The notes beneath the pieces are model-generated. The model was given only the letters and a program-made list of their open reading frames with translations, made no database searches and was not told the DNA's origin. The translations under genes were made by a program, and so were the position numbers. This document shows positions 33,835 to 41,946 of a DNA stretch of 42,326 bases, piece by piece (the first letter of the stretch is position 1; every line of letters starts with the position of its first letter). This DNA is from an uncultured Bacteroides sp. GTDB taxonomy: Bacteria; Bacteroidota; Bacteroidia; Bacteroidales; Bacteroidaceae. The DNA is taken from the NCBI GenBank assembly GCA_947074295.1, contig CAMTPC010000014.1, forward strand, positions 1-42,326. The letters are read 5' to 3'.

Positions 33835-36800
33835 ATGACGATTGTCGAATTACAGCAGCATTATGCCGCGCACCCCAATGTAGCTGCCCTTAATCAACTG
33901 CTACAAACCAGTGCTGTGAAGCATCTTTTTTGTGAAGGATTGCATGCTTCGGCCGCTTCACTATTCATGTCGGTGATAGCTCAGCAAAAGAAAAATCCTT
34001 TTCTTTTTATATTGAATGATCAGGAAGAAGCGGGATACTTTTATCATGACTTGGTGCAGATACTTGGTGGTGATCAGGTTCTTTTCTTCTCATCTTCCTT
34101 TCGTCGTGCAGTGAAATATGGACAGAAGGATGCTGCCAACGAAATATTGCGTACGGAAGTGCTTAGTCGATTGCAGAAGGATCCAGAAGGACTCTGTATC
34201 GTTACCTTTCCCGATGCTTTGGCCGAGAAGGTGGTATCGCAAAAGGAGTTGGAAGATAAGACCTTGAAGCTGACAGTGGGCGAAAGAGTGGACTCTACTT
34301 TTATTACCGATGTGCTGCATAGCTATGGTTTCCAATATATGGACTATGTTTATGAGCCTGGTCAATACGCAGTGCGTGGTAGTATTATTGATGTATTCTC
34401 GTTTTCGTCGGAATATCCTTATCGTATCGACTTCTTTGGTGATGAGGTAGACAGTATTCGTACGTTCGAAGTGGAATCGCAACTTTCGTTGGAGAAAAAA
34501 GATAATATTGTTATTGTCCCCGATCTGCTGGCTACAGGTGCGATGGTCAGTTCGCTGCTCGATTTCACTCCCCCCGAATGTGTGTTGGTGATGAAAGATT
34601 TCCTATGGCTACGCGAACGGATACAAGTGGTCTATGATGAATCTTTGTCGGCACAAGCCATGGTGGCTCAAGAGGCTGAAGATACCGATGTGTTGACTTT
34701 GGCAGGAAAGCTTATAGATGGGTCCGAATTCACTCACCGTGCATTGGACTTTAAACGAATGGAGATAGGCAACAAACCAACGGGAACACCCGATGCCACT
34801 GTGCGCTTTGATACTTCTGCCCAACCTATCTTTCATAAGAACTTCGATTTGGTGGCTTCCTCTTTTATCGACTATTTGGATAAAGGCTATGCGCTATATA
34901 TCTGCAGTGACAGCAAAAAACAAACGGATCGTATCCGTGATATATTTAAAGATCGAGGTGATAAGATTCAGTTCACACCTGTGGAAAAGACCCTTCATGC
35001 TGGATTTGCCGATAACCAGCTGCGGATGTGTATTTTTACGGATCATCAGCTTTTCGACCGTTTTCATAAGTTTAATCTGAGAAGTGATAAAGCTCGTTCG
35101 GGCAAGGTGGCACTCTCGCTCAAGGAACTCAACCAGTTTACACCTGGTGACTATGTAGTACATACTGACCATGGCGTGGGACGCTTCTCGGGACTGGTGC
35201 GAATTCCCACGGGCGATACCACACAGGAAGTGATGAAGCTGATTTACCAAAATGAGGATGTAGTATTTGTCTCTATCCATTCACTGCACAAGGTTTCAAA
35301 ATATAAAGGTAAAGAGGGCGAGTCGCCCCGACTTAATAAACTCGGAACTGGTGCTTGGGAAAAGCTAAAAGAACGTACCAAAAGTAAGCTTAAAGATATT
35401 GCACGTGACCTGATAAAACTTTATGCGCAACGTCGTGATGAAAAGGGATTCTCTTATAGCCCAGACAGTTTCATGCAACGCGAGCTGGAGGCCTCTTTTA
35501 TATACGAAGATACTCCTGACCAAAGTAAGGCTACGGCCGAAGTAAAAGCCGATATGGAGCGAGATCGCCCAATGGATAGGCTAGTGTGTGGTGATGTGGG
35601 TTTCGGTAAGACTGAAGTGGCAATCCGTGCGGCTTTCAAAGCTGTGGCGGATAATAAACAGGTAGCTGTCTTAGTTCCTACAACTGTATTGGCCTACCAG
35701 CATTATCAGACTTTTAAAGAACGTCTAAAGGATTTGCCCTGCCGAGTCGATTATCTGAGTCGGGCACGCACGCCAGGACAAGTAAAAGCTGTACTAAAAG
35801 GCTTAAAGGATGGAGAGATAAATATCATTATTGGTACACATCGCATTCTGGGAAAGGATGTTCAATTCAAGGATCTAGGTTTACTGATTATTGATGAAGA
35901 ACAGAAGTTTGGTGTATCGGTAAAGGAAAAGCTACGCCAGCTCAAGATTAATGTGGATACACTGACGATGACGGCTACCCCTATACCACGAACGCTACAA
36001 TTCTCGTTGATGGGTGCGCGAGATTTGAGTGTGATTGCTACTCCACCCCCCAATCGTTATCCCATTCAGACTGAACTGCACACCTTTAATGAGGATGTGA
36101 TAATGGATGCCATTAACTTTGAGATGAGCCGCAATGGACAAGTATTCTTTATCAACAATCGTATTGCCAATCTACCCGAACTGAAGGCCATGATTGAACG
36201 TCGTATCCCCGATTGTCGCGTGGCTATAGGGCATGGACAGTTGGAACCCAACAAACTCGAAGAAGTGATCCTCGATTTTGCCAATTATGACTATGATGTG
36301 TTGCTTTCGACCACTATCATCGAAAGTGGTATTGACATACCTAATGCTAATACAATTCTTATTAATCAGGCACAGAATTTCGGCTTGAGTGATCTGCATC
36401 AGATGCGCGGACGTGTGGGACGTAGCAATAAGAAAGCGTTTTGTTATCTATTATCGCCACCTCTTTCTACTCTTACTCCAGAAGGCAAACGCCGTTTGCA
36501 AGCCATCGAAAATTTCAGCGACCTGGGCAGTGGTATTCATATTGCCATGCAAGACTTGGATATACGCGGGGCAGGCAATATGCTTGGCGCCGAACAGAGC
36601 GGTTTTATAGCAGATCTGGGTTATGAAACTTATCAAAAGATATTGAGTGAAGCTGTGCGCGAATTAAAAACTGATGAGTTTGCAGATTTGTATGCGGAGG
36701 AACTGAAAAGTGATGGTACGATTGATGGTGAACAGTTTGTGGATGAGGCGCAATTGGATTCGGATTTGGAGCTACTTTTACCTGCCAACTATGTGACTGG

Positions 36801-37206
36801 CAGTAGCGAACGTATGTTGCTTTACCGTGAGTTAGATAGCCTTACGCTCGATTCGGAAGTAGCTGCTTTTCGTAGTCGCTTGGAAGACCGTTTTGGTGCA
36901 TTACCTATCGAAACCCAAGAACTGCTTCGTTTAGTACCGCTCAAACGTTTGGCGGCTCGTTTGGGTGCCGAAAAGGTAGTTTTAAAAGGAGGACGCATGA
37001 CTTTATTCTTTGTCAACAACAACGAGAGTCCTTTCTATAAGAGCGAGATGTTTGATAAGATCATAACTTATGCTGGCAAATACACCCGCCGCTGTCAGTT
37101 GCGCGAACAAAATAACCGCCGCTCCTTGCTCATCAGTGAGGTGAGCAATGTGGAGACAGCGGTTAGTATATTGCAGGAAATGGTATCACTTCCTTCTGCC
37201 GTATAG
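33835..37206 (+). CDS. mfd: Transcription-repair coupling factor Mfd
   Basis: 1123 residues from the ATG at 33835; an in-frame TTG at 33808 overlaps the promoter and is rejected. Mfd pushes RNA polymerase off lesions and recruits UvrA. The UvrB-homology region covers about 1-330. The RNA-polymerase interaction domain follows near DYVVHTDHGVGRFSGL. The RecG-like translocase has Walker A GDVGFGKT (about 586-593), IDEEQKFG (about 686) and TATPIPRT, then the second lobe STTIIESGIDIP and QMRGRVGRS. The C-terminal TRCF domain ends the protein. Its last 21 bp overlap the 3' end of the convergent ygiQ-type gene. Confidence 0.97.
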   Translation: MTIVELQQHYAAHPNVAALNQLLQTSAVKHLFCEGLHASAASLFMSVIAQQKKNPFLFILNDQEEAGYFYHDLVQILGGDQVLFFSSSFRRAVKYGQKDAANEILRTEVLSRLQKDPEGLCIVTFPDALAEKVVSQKELEDKTLKLTVGERVDSTFITDVLHSYGFQYMDYVYEPGQYAVRGSIIDVFSFSSEYPYRIDFFGDEVDSIRTFEVESQLSLEKKDNIVIVPDLLATGAMVSSLLDFTPPECVLVMKDFLWLRERIQVVYDESLSAQAMVAQEAEDTDVLTLAGKLIDGSEFTHRALDFKRMEIGNKPTGTPDATVRFDTSAQPIFHKNFDLVASSFIDYLDKGYALYICSDSKKQTDRIRDIFKDRGDKIQFTPVEKTLHAGFADNQLRMCIFTDHQLFDRFHKFNLRSDKARSGKVALSLKELNQFTPGDYVVHTDHGVGRFSGLVRIPTGDTTQEVMKLIYQNEDVVFVSIHSLHKVSKYKGKEGESPRLNKLGTGAWEKLKERTKSKLKDIARDLIKLYAQRRDEKGFSYSPDSFMQRELEASFIYEDTPDQSKATAEVKADMERDRPMDRLVCGDVGFGKTEVAIRAAFKAVADNKQVAVLVPTTVLAYQHYQTFKERLKDLPCRVDYLSRARTPGQVKAVLKGLKDGEINIIIGTHRILGKDVQFKDLGLLIIDEEQKFGVSVKEKLRQLKINVDTLTMTATPIPRTLQFSLMGARDLSVIATPPPNRYPIQTELHTFNEDVIMDAINFEMSRNGQVFFINNRIANLPELKAMIERRIPDCRVAIGHGQLEPNKLEEVILDFANYDYDVLLSTTIIESGIDIPNANTILINQAQNFGLSDLHQMRGRVGRSNKKAFCYLLSPPLSTLTPEGKRRLQAIENFSDLGSGIHIAMQDLDIRGAGNMLGAEQSGFIADLGYETYQKILSEAVRELKTDEFADLYAEELKSDGTIDGEQFVDEAQLDSDLELLLPANYVTGSSERMLLYRELDSLTLDSEVAAFRSRLEDRFGALPIETQELLRLVPLKRLAARLGAEKVVLKGGRMTLFFVNNNESPFYKSEMFDKIITYAGKYTRRCQLREQNNRRSLLISEVSNVETAVSILQEMVSLPSAV

Positions 37207-39015
37207 CTTATCAACTAGATCAAGACGATTGATGCGTCGTAGCTCATTGAGGATATTACGACGCTCTTCGGGCTTGTACCAAAAGAAGAACATACGTTGC
37301 TGCAGCTTTTCGCGTTGGGAGTGAGCACTGTATATTGGTTCGAGGGTATAAGGGTGAAACCCTGTGTACCAAGCTTCAGTAGCTACCGTCATGGGTGTGG
37401 GTGTGAAGTCCTGCACTTGCTCCAAATGGAAGTCCAATCTCTTGGTGGCTACGGCTAGTTCAGCCATATCTTCGGCTTTACACCCAGGATGACTTGATAT
37501 GAAATAGGGAATCAGTTGCTGACGTAGCCCTTTCTCGCGATTGATGCGATCGAATATCACCTTGAACTCCTCGAACTGTTTGAACGAGGGTTTGCGCATG
37601 GCATATAGCACATTGTCGCTGGTATGTTCAGGGGCTACTTTCAGGCGTCCACTTACATGATGCTCTATCAGCTCGCGAGTGTATTGTGCGGTAGAACGAT
37701 TTACAGCTTCATCCTTACTCTTATGAAGTAACAAGTCATAGCGCACACCACTGCCTATAAAGGATTTCTTGATCTCGGGCAATGCATCTACGGCATGATA
37801 AACATCAAGCAATGGACGGTGATCGGTATTGAGATTAGGACATACCCTAGGATGAATACATGATGGGCGCTTACACTTCTTGCAAACATTCAGATCTTTC
37901 CCGCTCATCATATACATATTGGCAGAAGGTCCACCTAAATCGCTCAGATAACCTTTAAAGTCGGGTAGTTGTGCCACCTCTTTTACTTCTTTCAATATCG
38001 ACTCCTTGCTGCGGCTCATTATGAACTTGCCTTGATGAGCTGAGATTGTGCAAAATGCGCAACCACCAAAACAACCACGATGAATATTCACAGAAAATTT
38101 AATCATGTCGTACGCCGGTATTCGTTTCCCTTTGTATTTGGGATGAGGAAGACGTGTATAGGGTAAATCATATGAGCGGTCTAGCTCAGCCTGAGTCAAA
38201 GGGGAGGAAGGTGGATTGACTACTACCATTTTTCCATCTACTTCTTGAAGCAAAGTAGAAGCCTCGTATTTATTGGATTCTTCCTCGATGATACGAAAAT
38301 TGGCAGCTTGTTTCTTTTTATCCTTGAGACATGCCTCATGACCAGATAGAACGATTTCGCCTTCCATAGCTTCACGTTTGGGTGCGATATAAGCTGTCTG
38401 TTTGATATCGGTCGGAATGGTATGATGCCCTTTTTTGATATTCTCCTCCAGTTTCCTATACAGTTCTATGATGGGTTTTTCGCCCATACCATAAATCAAT
38501 AAGTCTGCACCGCTATCGCAAAGGATGCTCTTATGCACCTTGTCTTGCCAATAATCATAGTGTGTCAAACGGCGAAGACTGGCTTCAATACCACCTATTA
38601 TTACAGGAGTGTCCGGATAAAGTTCTTTTAAGATTTTGCTGTAAACGATAGTGGGGTATTCGGGACGCATATCAGGGCGTGCATCAGGCGTGTATGCATC
38701 CTCGCTACGTAGGCGTTTGTTGGCTGTATATTTATTGACCATGGAGTCCATGCAGCCTGCGCTGATACCAAAAAAGAGTCGAGGTTTACCCAATTTCTTA
38801 AAATCACGCAAGTCATCGCGCCAATTGGGCTGGGGAATAATTGCTACTCGCAGGCCTTCAGCCTCTAGGATGCGACCTACGACGGCTGCTCCAAATGATG
38901 GATGGTCCACATAAGCGTCTCCACTGAAAAGAATCACATCCAACTCATCCCATCCACGCATCTCCATCTCTTTCTTGGTGGTGGGGAGCCAGTCTGTCAC
39001 TTTATAATTTTTCAT
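37186..39015 (-). CDS. YgiQ-family radical SAM protein
   Basis: 609 residues from the ATG at 39015; an ATG nine codons earlier (39042) is also open. An N-terminal B12-binding-like region (about 1-280) with SGDAYVDHPSFGAAVVGRIL precedes the radical SAM site CFGGCAFC (Cys315, Cys319, Cys322). The DUF3362 C-terminal region follows. The protein has many Cys (CKKCKRPSC at about 360), perhaps for another cluster. Its enzymatic function is unknown. It overlaps mfd tail to tail by 21 bp. A short inverted repeat lies upstream of its start. Confidence 0.94.
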   Translation of the reverse strand: MKNYKVTDWLPTTKKEMEMRGWDELDVILFSGDAYVDHPSFGAAVVGRILEAEGLRVAIIPQPNWRDDLRDFKKLGKPRLFFGISAGCMDSMVNKYTANKRLRSEDAYTPDARPDMRPEYPTIVYSKILKELYPDTPVIIGGIEASLRRLTHYDYWQDKVHKSILCDSGADLLIYGMGEKPIIELYRKLEENIKKGHHTIPTDIKQTAYIAPKREAMEGEIVLSGHEACLKDKKKQAANFRIIEEESNKYEASTLLQEVDGKMVVVNPPSSPLTQAELDRSYDLPYTRLPHPKYKGKRIPAYDMIKFSVNIHRGCFGGCAFCTISAHQGKFIMSRSKESILKEVKEVAQLPDFKGYLSDLGGPSANMYMMSGKDLNVCKKCKRPSCIHPRVCPNLNTDHRPLLDVYHAVDALPEIKKSFIGSGVRYDLLLHKSKDEAVNRSTAQYTRELIEHHVSGRLKVAPEHTSDNVLYAMRKPSFKQFEEFKVIFDRINREKGLRQQLIPYFISSHPGCKAEDMAELAVATKRLDFHLEQVQDFTPTPMTVATEAWYTGFHPYTLEPIYSAHSQREKLQQRMFFFWYKPEERRNILNELRRINRLDLVDKLYGRRK

Positions 39016-39043
39016 CTTTAAACCAGAATAATATATATTCAAA

Positions 39044-39065
39044 ATCTGATTTCTATCAATCAGAT
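39044..39065. repeat. 8-bp inverted repeat upstream of the YgiQ-type gene
   Basis: ATCTGATT (39044-39051) and AATCAGAT (39058-39065) face each other over 6 bases, 29 bp upstream of the ATG at 39015. Size and position suit a regulator site or leader hairpin, but no family can be named. The rest of the gap to 39113 shows no gene. Confidence 0.55.
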
Positions 39066-39113
39066 ACTAGAACTCATCCTTTGATGAAGTTCTTCTTATT
39101 TTCCAAACAAAGA

Positions 39114-39593
39114 TTATGCCACCAAAGCTTGGATGAAACAAAACACAAACCATCCCCACAACATTAGTTTGAAGATAGTGCCGAAAAGAAAACCTATAAA
39201 TGCGCCAAAGCCAGCTTTAAGTGCATGTAGGGCTTGTTTTCCACTAAGCATTTCACCTGCGAAGGCACCAGCAAACGGACCTACAATAATACCCCAAGGA
39301 GGAAACATGAAAACACCTATAAGTGTGCCTATTAAACAACCCCAACTACCATATCTGGACCCTCCAAACTTTTTTACCCCAAGTGTGGGCACAAAATAGT
39401 CGGCTACTTGAACGATAATTACCAAAACCAACCAAAAGATGAGTTGCCCCCATGTGAAATAGACTTTGTCGGTGAAATCTAAAGCGACCAAAGCTAAATA
39501 GGCGAGAGGTGGTCCAGGCAGAATTGGAAGAAAACAACCGATCAATCCTGCAATGAGTAAGATGATGCCTAGGACAATCAGAAATATATCCAT
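39114..39593 (-). CDS. DUF456 membrane protein
   Basis: 159 residues with about five membrane spans and the DUF456 features: GLIGCFLPILPGPPLAYLAL near the N-terminus and glycine-rich GTLIGVFMFPPWGIIVGPFA in the middle. The function is unknown. It lies 12 bp after a TusA-like gene and is the last of three genes at 40147-39114. Confidence 0.88.
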   Translation of the reverse strand: MDIFLIVLGIILLIAGLIGCFLPILPGPPLAYLALVALDFTDKVYFTWGQLIFWLVLVIIVQVADYFVPTLGVKKFGGSRYGSWGCLIGTLIGVFMFPPWGIIVGPFAGAFAGEMLSGKQALHALKAGFGAFIGFLFGTIFKLMLWGWFVFCFIQALVA

Positions 39594-39605
39594 CAGTCGT
39601 TCTGA

Positions 39606-39830
39606 TTATTTTTTTGGGATAGTAAATTGGATGGTCATGCGATCGCCCTCATAAATCTCACGAAATCCTATCTTCTGTTCGGATAGATAGGTTTTGAGAT
39701 CATGAAAAGCAATATCATTATCCATGATAATCTCTAATATCGTCCCTTGGGGCGATGTGAAGAATGCTTTTAATGCTGGAATCAGTGGACTGTATTCCAG
39801 CATTCGAGAAGTCGTATCGATGCTAATCAT
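39606..39830 (-). CDS. TusA-like small protein lacking the catalytic cysteine
   Basis: 74 residues. The layout matches the TusA/SirA fold: a first strand and ALKAFF helix, then TILEIIMDNDIAFHDLKTYL, then an EGDRMTIQFTI hairpin. TusA carries a sulfur-accepting Cys in a CP.P motif just before the first helix. Here the equivalent stretch reads YSPLIPALKAF, so the Cys is replaced and no other Cys exists in the protein. It is therefore probably not a sulfur carrier. It overlaps the next upstream gene by 4 bp and lies 12 bp before the DUF456 gene. Confidence 0.7.
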   Translation of the reverse strand: MISIDTTSRMLEYSPLIPALKAFFTSPQGTILEIIMDNDIAFHDLKTYLSEQKIGFREIYEGDRMTIQFTIPKK

Positions 39831-40147
39831 TTTTCATCCTCCTCGGCAGGTTGTTCACTTCTCCATTTCAGATAGAGATAAATGAGCTGTTGCAAGCCGA
39901 AAGCCTTCATGTTATTGTGATAAATGACGTCAATACATAAATCTAATAGATCTTTACTATCAGCTTCATCACTTGCAATGAGCGATCGGATGTTGAGTCT
40001 TAATTTCTCCAATACATCTTCATCAATGATTCCATTACTGTCAATCAGGTGTTGGAATAGCGCATATTTCTCAATGGTTCTTAAGTTAGCATTTGAGACT
40101 TCAATAGTACGTGTGCCACTAGCGTTAGCTTGGATTGTATATATCAT
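39827..40147 (-). CDS. Conserved hypothetical protein, helical
   Basis: 106 residues of unknown function. It begins with an MIYTIQANASGTRTIEVSNANLRTIEK strand-like segment and continues with mostly helical sequence, DVLEKLRLNIRSLIAS and LIYLYLKWRSE. No signal peptide or membrane span. I recognise no family. It has a convincing promoter (40177-40206), is the first of the three-gene unit, and overlaps the TusA-like gene by 4 bp, so the two are likely translated together. Confidence 0.75.
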   Translation of the reverse strand: MIYTIQANASGTRTIEVSNANLRTIEKYALFQHLIDSNGIIDEDVLEKLRLNIRSLIASDEADSKDLLDLCIDVIYHNNMKAFGLQQLIYLYLKWRSEQPAEEDEK

Positions 40148-40176
40148 AATCTTTTCTATTTAGAGGTTGCTAACAA

Positions 40177-40206
40177 CAAAGATAGAAAAAAACAGAAAGG
40201 AGCAAA
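40177..40206 (-). promoter_or_regulatory. Promoter of the 106-aa/TusA-like/DUF456 unit
   Basis: On the minus strand TTTG (complement of 40203-40206), 18 bases, then TATCTTTG (complement of 40177-40184), close to the Bacteroidetes consensus. It lies 29 bp before the first ATG. Confidence 0.7.
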
Positions 40207-40293
40207 TGTTGAGACTTGTTTTTTTGCTATCGATTATCATAAATTATTAAAATACAGAATTTAGAGCATCCATTGCGTAAAGGAGCCTAAAAA

Positions 40294-40343
40294 ACTAGCC
40301 ATCATCTTTTAGTGATTTAGACTTCTAAAAGATGATGGCTAGT
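40294..40343 (-). terminator. Terminator of tnaA
   Basis: A 19-bp perfect stem (40294-40312 with 40325-40343), loop 12 bases, followed on the minus strand by TTTTTAGG. It starts 25 bp beyond the tnaA stop. Confidence 0.9.
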
Positions 40344-40368
40344 CTACTTTATTTAGGAGTGAGATGCT

Positions 40369-41742
40369 TTACAGTCGTTCTAACTTCACTGTGAAATGAC
40401 GCATTAGTGGAGCTTCCCAAGCTATATGCATACCCCGCGTAATATTTTCGCGACGGTCAAATACATTTTTCAGAGCCACTGCTACAACATTCATGTGGTT
40501 GTCGGTATATACGCGACGTGGAATAGCCAAACGGAGTAAGTCTAATCCTCCGAAACGATTTTCTCGAGTTGCTGGATCGCGATCTGCTAGGATATAGCCT
40601 ATCTCACAACCACGAATGCCGGCTTCTAAGAATAGTTCAACAGTAAGAGTTTGTGCTGGAAACTCTTCTTTTGGTACATGTGTGAGAATCTTGCTAGCAT
40701 CTACAAATATTGCATGGCCACCTGCTGGTCGTTGATAAGGAATACCGTATTCATCGAGTTTTTGAGCAAGATATTCTACCTGATGTATGCGTGTATGAAG
40801 CATATCAAATTCAGTATTCTCATCTAAACCTACGGCTAAGGCATTCATGTCGCGACCATTCATGCCGCCATAAGTCAAATAGCCCTCGTATTGTACGCAA
40901 TAGCCTTTGGCCCCGTCATACCAATCTTGAAGGCGAGTTGCGATAAACCCACCCATATTCACGATACCGTCCTTTTTGGCACTCATTGTCATGCCATCAG
41001 CTAAACTAAACATCTCATGCGTTATTTCTTTTATGCTTTTATCCGCATAGCCCTCTTCGCGGATCTTGATGAAATAAGCATTTTCGGCAAAACGAGCAGA
41101 GTCAAAAAGTACAGGTTTGTTATATTTCTGAGCAAGGACACGCACTTCACGTAAATTCTGCATCGACACAGGCTGACCACCAGCTGTGTTATTTGTAATT
41201 GTCACGATGATAAAAGGAATGCGATCACCGAAATCCTCTAAAGCCTTTTCTAGTTTAGTACAGTCTACATTTCCCTTGAATGGGATCTCTAATTGCGTAT
41301 TTTTGGCTTCATCAATTGTGCAATCCAAAGCAATAGCTTTTCGTCCCTCAATATGTCCTTTCGTGGTATCGAAGTGCGAATTTCCAGGTATAATGTCGCC
41401 CTCATGTACCAGATATGAGAACAGAACATTCTCCGCTGCACGGCCTTGATGGGTCGGTATGATAAACTCGAAACCAGTCAATCGGGTAATAGTTTCTTTA
41501 AGGTTAAAGAAAGAAGAAGCGCCGGCATAACTTTCATCGCCCATCATCATAGCTGCCCATTGACGATCACTCATCGCACCTGTACCAGAGTCGGTGATGA
41601 GATCGATATATACTTGGTCAGATCTTAATTGGAAAACATTGTAGTAAGCCTCTTTCATCCATTGTTCGCGTTCTTCACGTGTGCTTTTGCGGATAGGTTC
41701 TACCATTTTTATTTTCCATGATTCAGCAAAAGGTAATTCCAT
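40369..41742 (-). CDS. tnaA: Tryptophanase TnaA
   Basis: 457 residues, a PLP beta-eliminating lyase of the tryptophanase/tyrosine phenol-lyase pair. The PLP Lys is in MSAKKDGIVNMGG (second Lys, 257). Tryptophanase is favoured over tyrosine phenol-lyase by the C-terminal RHFTVKL segment, in which His449 matches His463 of E. coli TnaA; TPL has Phe there. The enzyme splits L-tryptophan into indole, pyruvate and ammonia in the cytoplasm. No tnaC-like leader peptide or transport gene is seen, so regulation differs from E. coli. It is a single gene with its own promoter and strong terminator. Confidence 0.95.
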   Translation of the reverse strand: MELPFAESWKIKMVEPIRKSTREEREQWMKEAYYNVFQLRSDQVYIDLITDSGTGAMSDRQWAAMMMGDESYAGASSFFNLKETITRLTGFEFIIPTHQGRAAENVLFSYLVHEGDIIPGNSHFDTTKGHIEGRKAIALDCTIDEAKNTQLEIPFKGNVDCTKLEKALEDFGDRIPFIIVTITNNTAGGQPVSMQNLREVRVLAQKYNKPVLFDSARFAENAYFIKIREEGYADKSIKEITHEMFSLADGMTMSAKKDGIVNMGGFIATRLQDWYDGAKGYCVQYEGYLTYGGMNGRDMNALAVGLDENTEFDMLHTRIHQVEYLAQKLDEYGIPYQRPAGGHAIFVDASKILTHVPKEEFPAQTLTVELFLEAGIRGCEIGYILADRDPATRENRFGGLDLLRLAIPRRVYTDNHMNVVAVALKNVFDRRENITRGMHIAWEAPLMRHFTVKLERL

Positions 41743-41768
41743 AATAGTGTTTTTTTGTAATGATATAG

Positions 41769-41799
41769 CGAAGTTACTCCATTATATGAATTCATGCAA
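41769..41799 (-). promoter_or_regulatory. Possible tnaA promoter
   Basis: On the minus strand TTG (complement of 41797-41799), 20 bases, then TAACTTCG (complement of 41769-41776), one base off TAnnTTTG. It lies 26 bp upstream of the ATG. Confidence 0.45.
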
Positions 41800-41877
41800 T
41801 TCTAATCTTACTTTTTGCTATTTTCTTCTTCTAGGTTCAGAACGATGTAAGTTTAATCAAATTTAAGGGTAAATAAA

Positions 41878-41917
41878 AAGACTTCTGTTGACTGATAATG
41901 TCATCAACAGAAGTCTT
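41878..41917 (-). terminator. Terminator of the CBM5/12 protein gene
   Basis: A 14-bp perfect stem (41878-41891 with 41904-41917), with TTTTTATTTACCC following on the minus strand. It lies 29 bp beyond the stop codon at 41947. Confidence 0.85.
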
Positions 41918-41946
41918 CTTGTTATTTGTGTAAAGCTATACTCTTA

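Noticed and set aside
39069..39093. An imperfect hairpin between the DUF456 and YgiQ-type genes as a terminator
   Set aside because: It has a bulge and no U-tract on either strand.
40369..41742. Tyrosine phenol-lyase identity
   Set aside because: The C-terminal RHFTVKL with His449 fits tryptophanase; TPL has Phe in that place.
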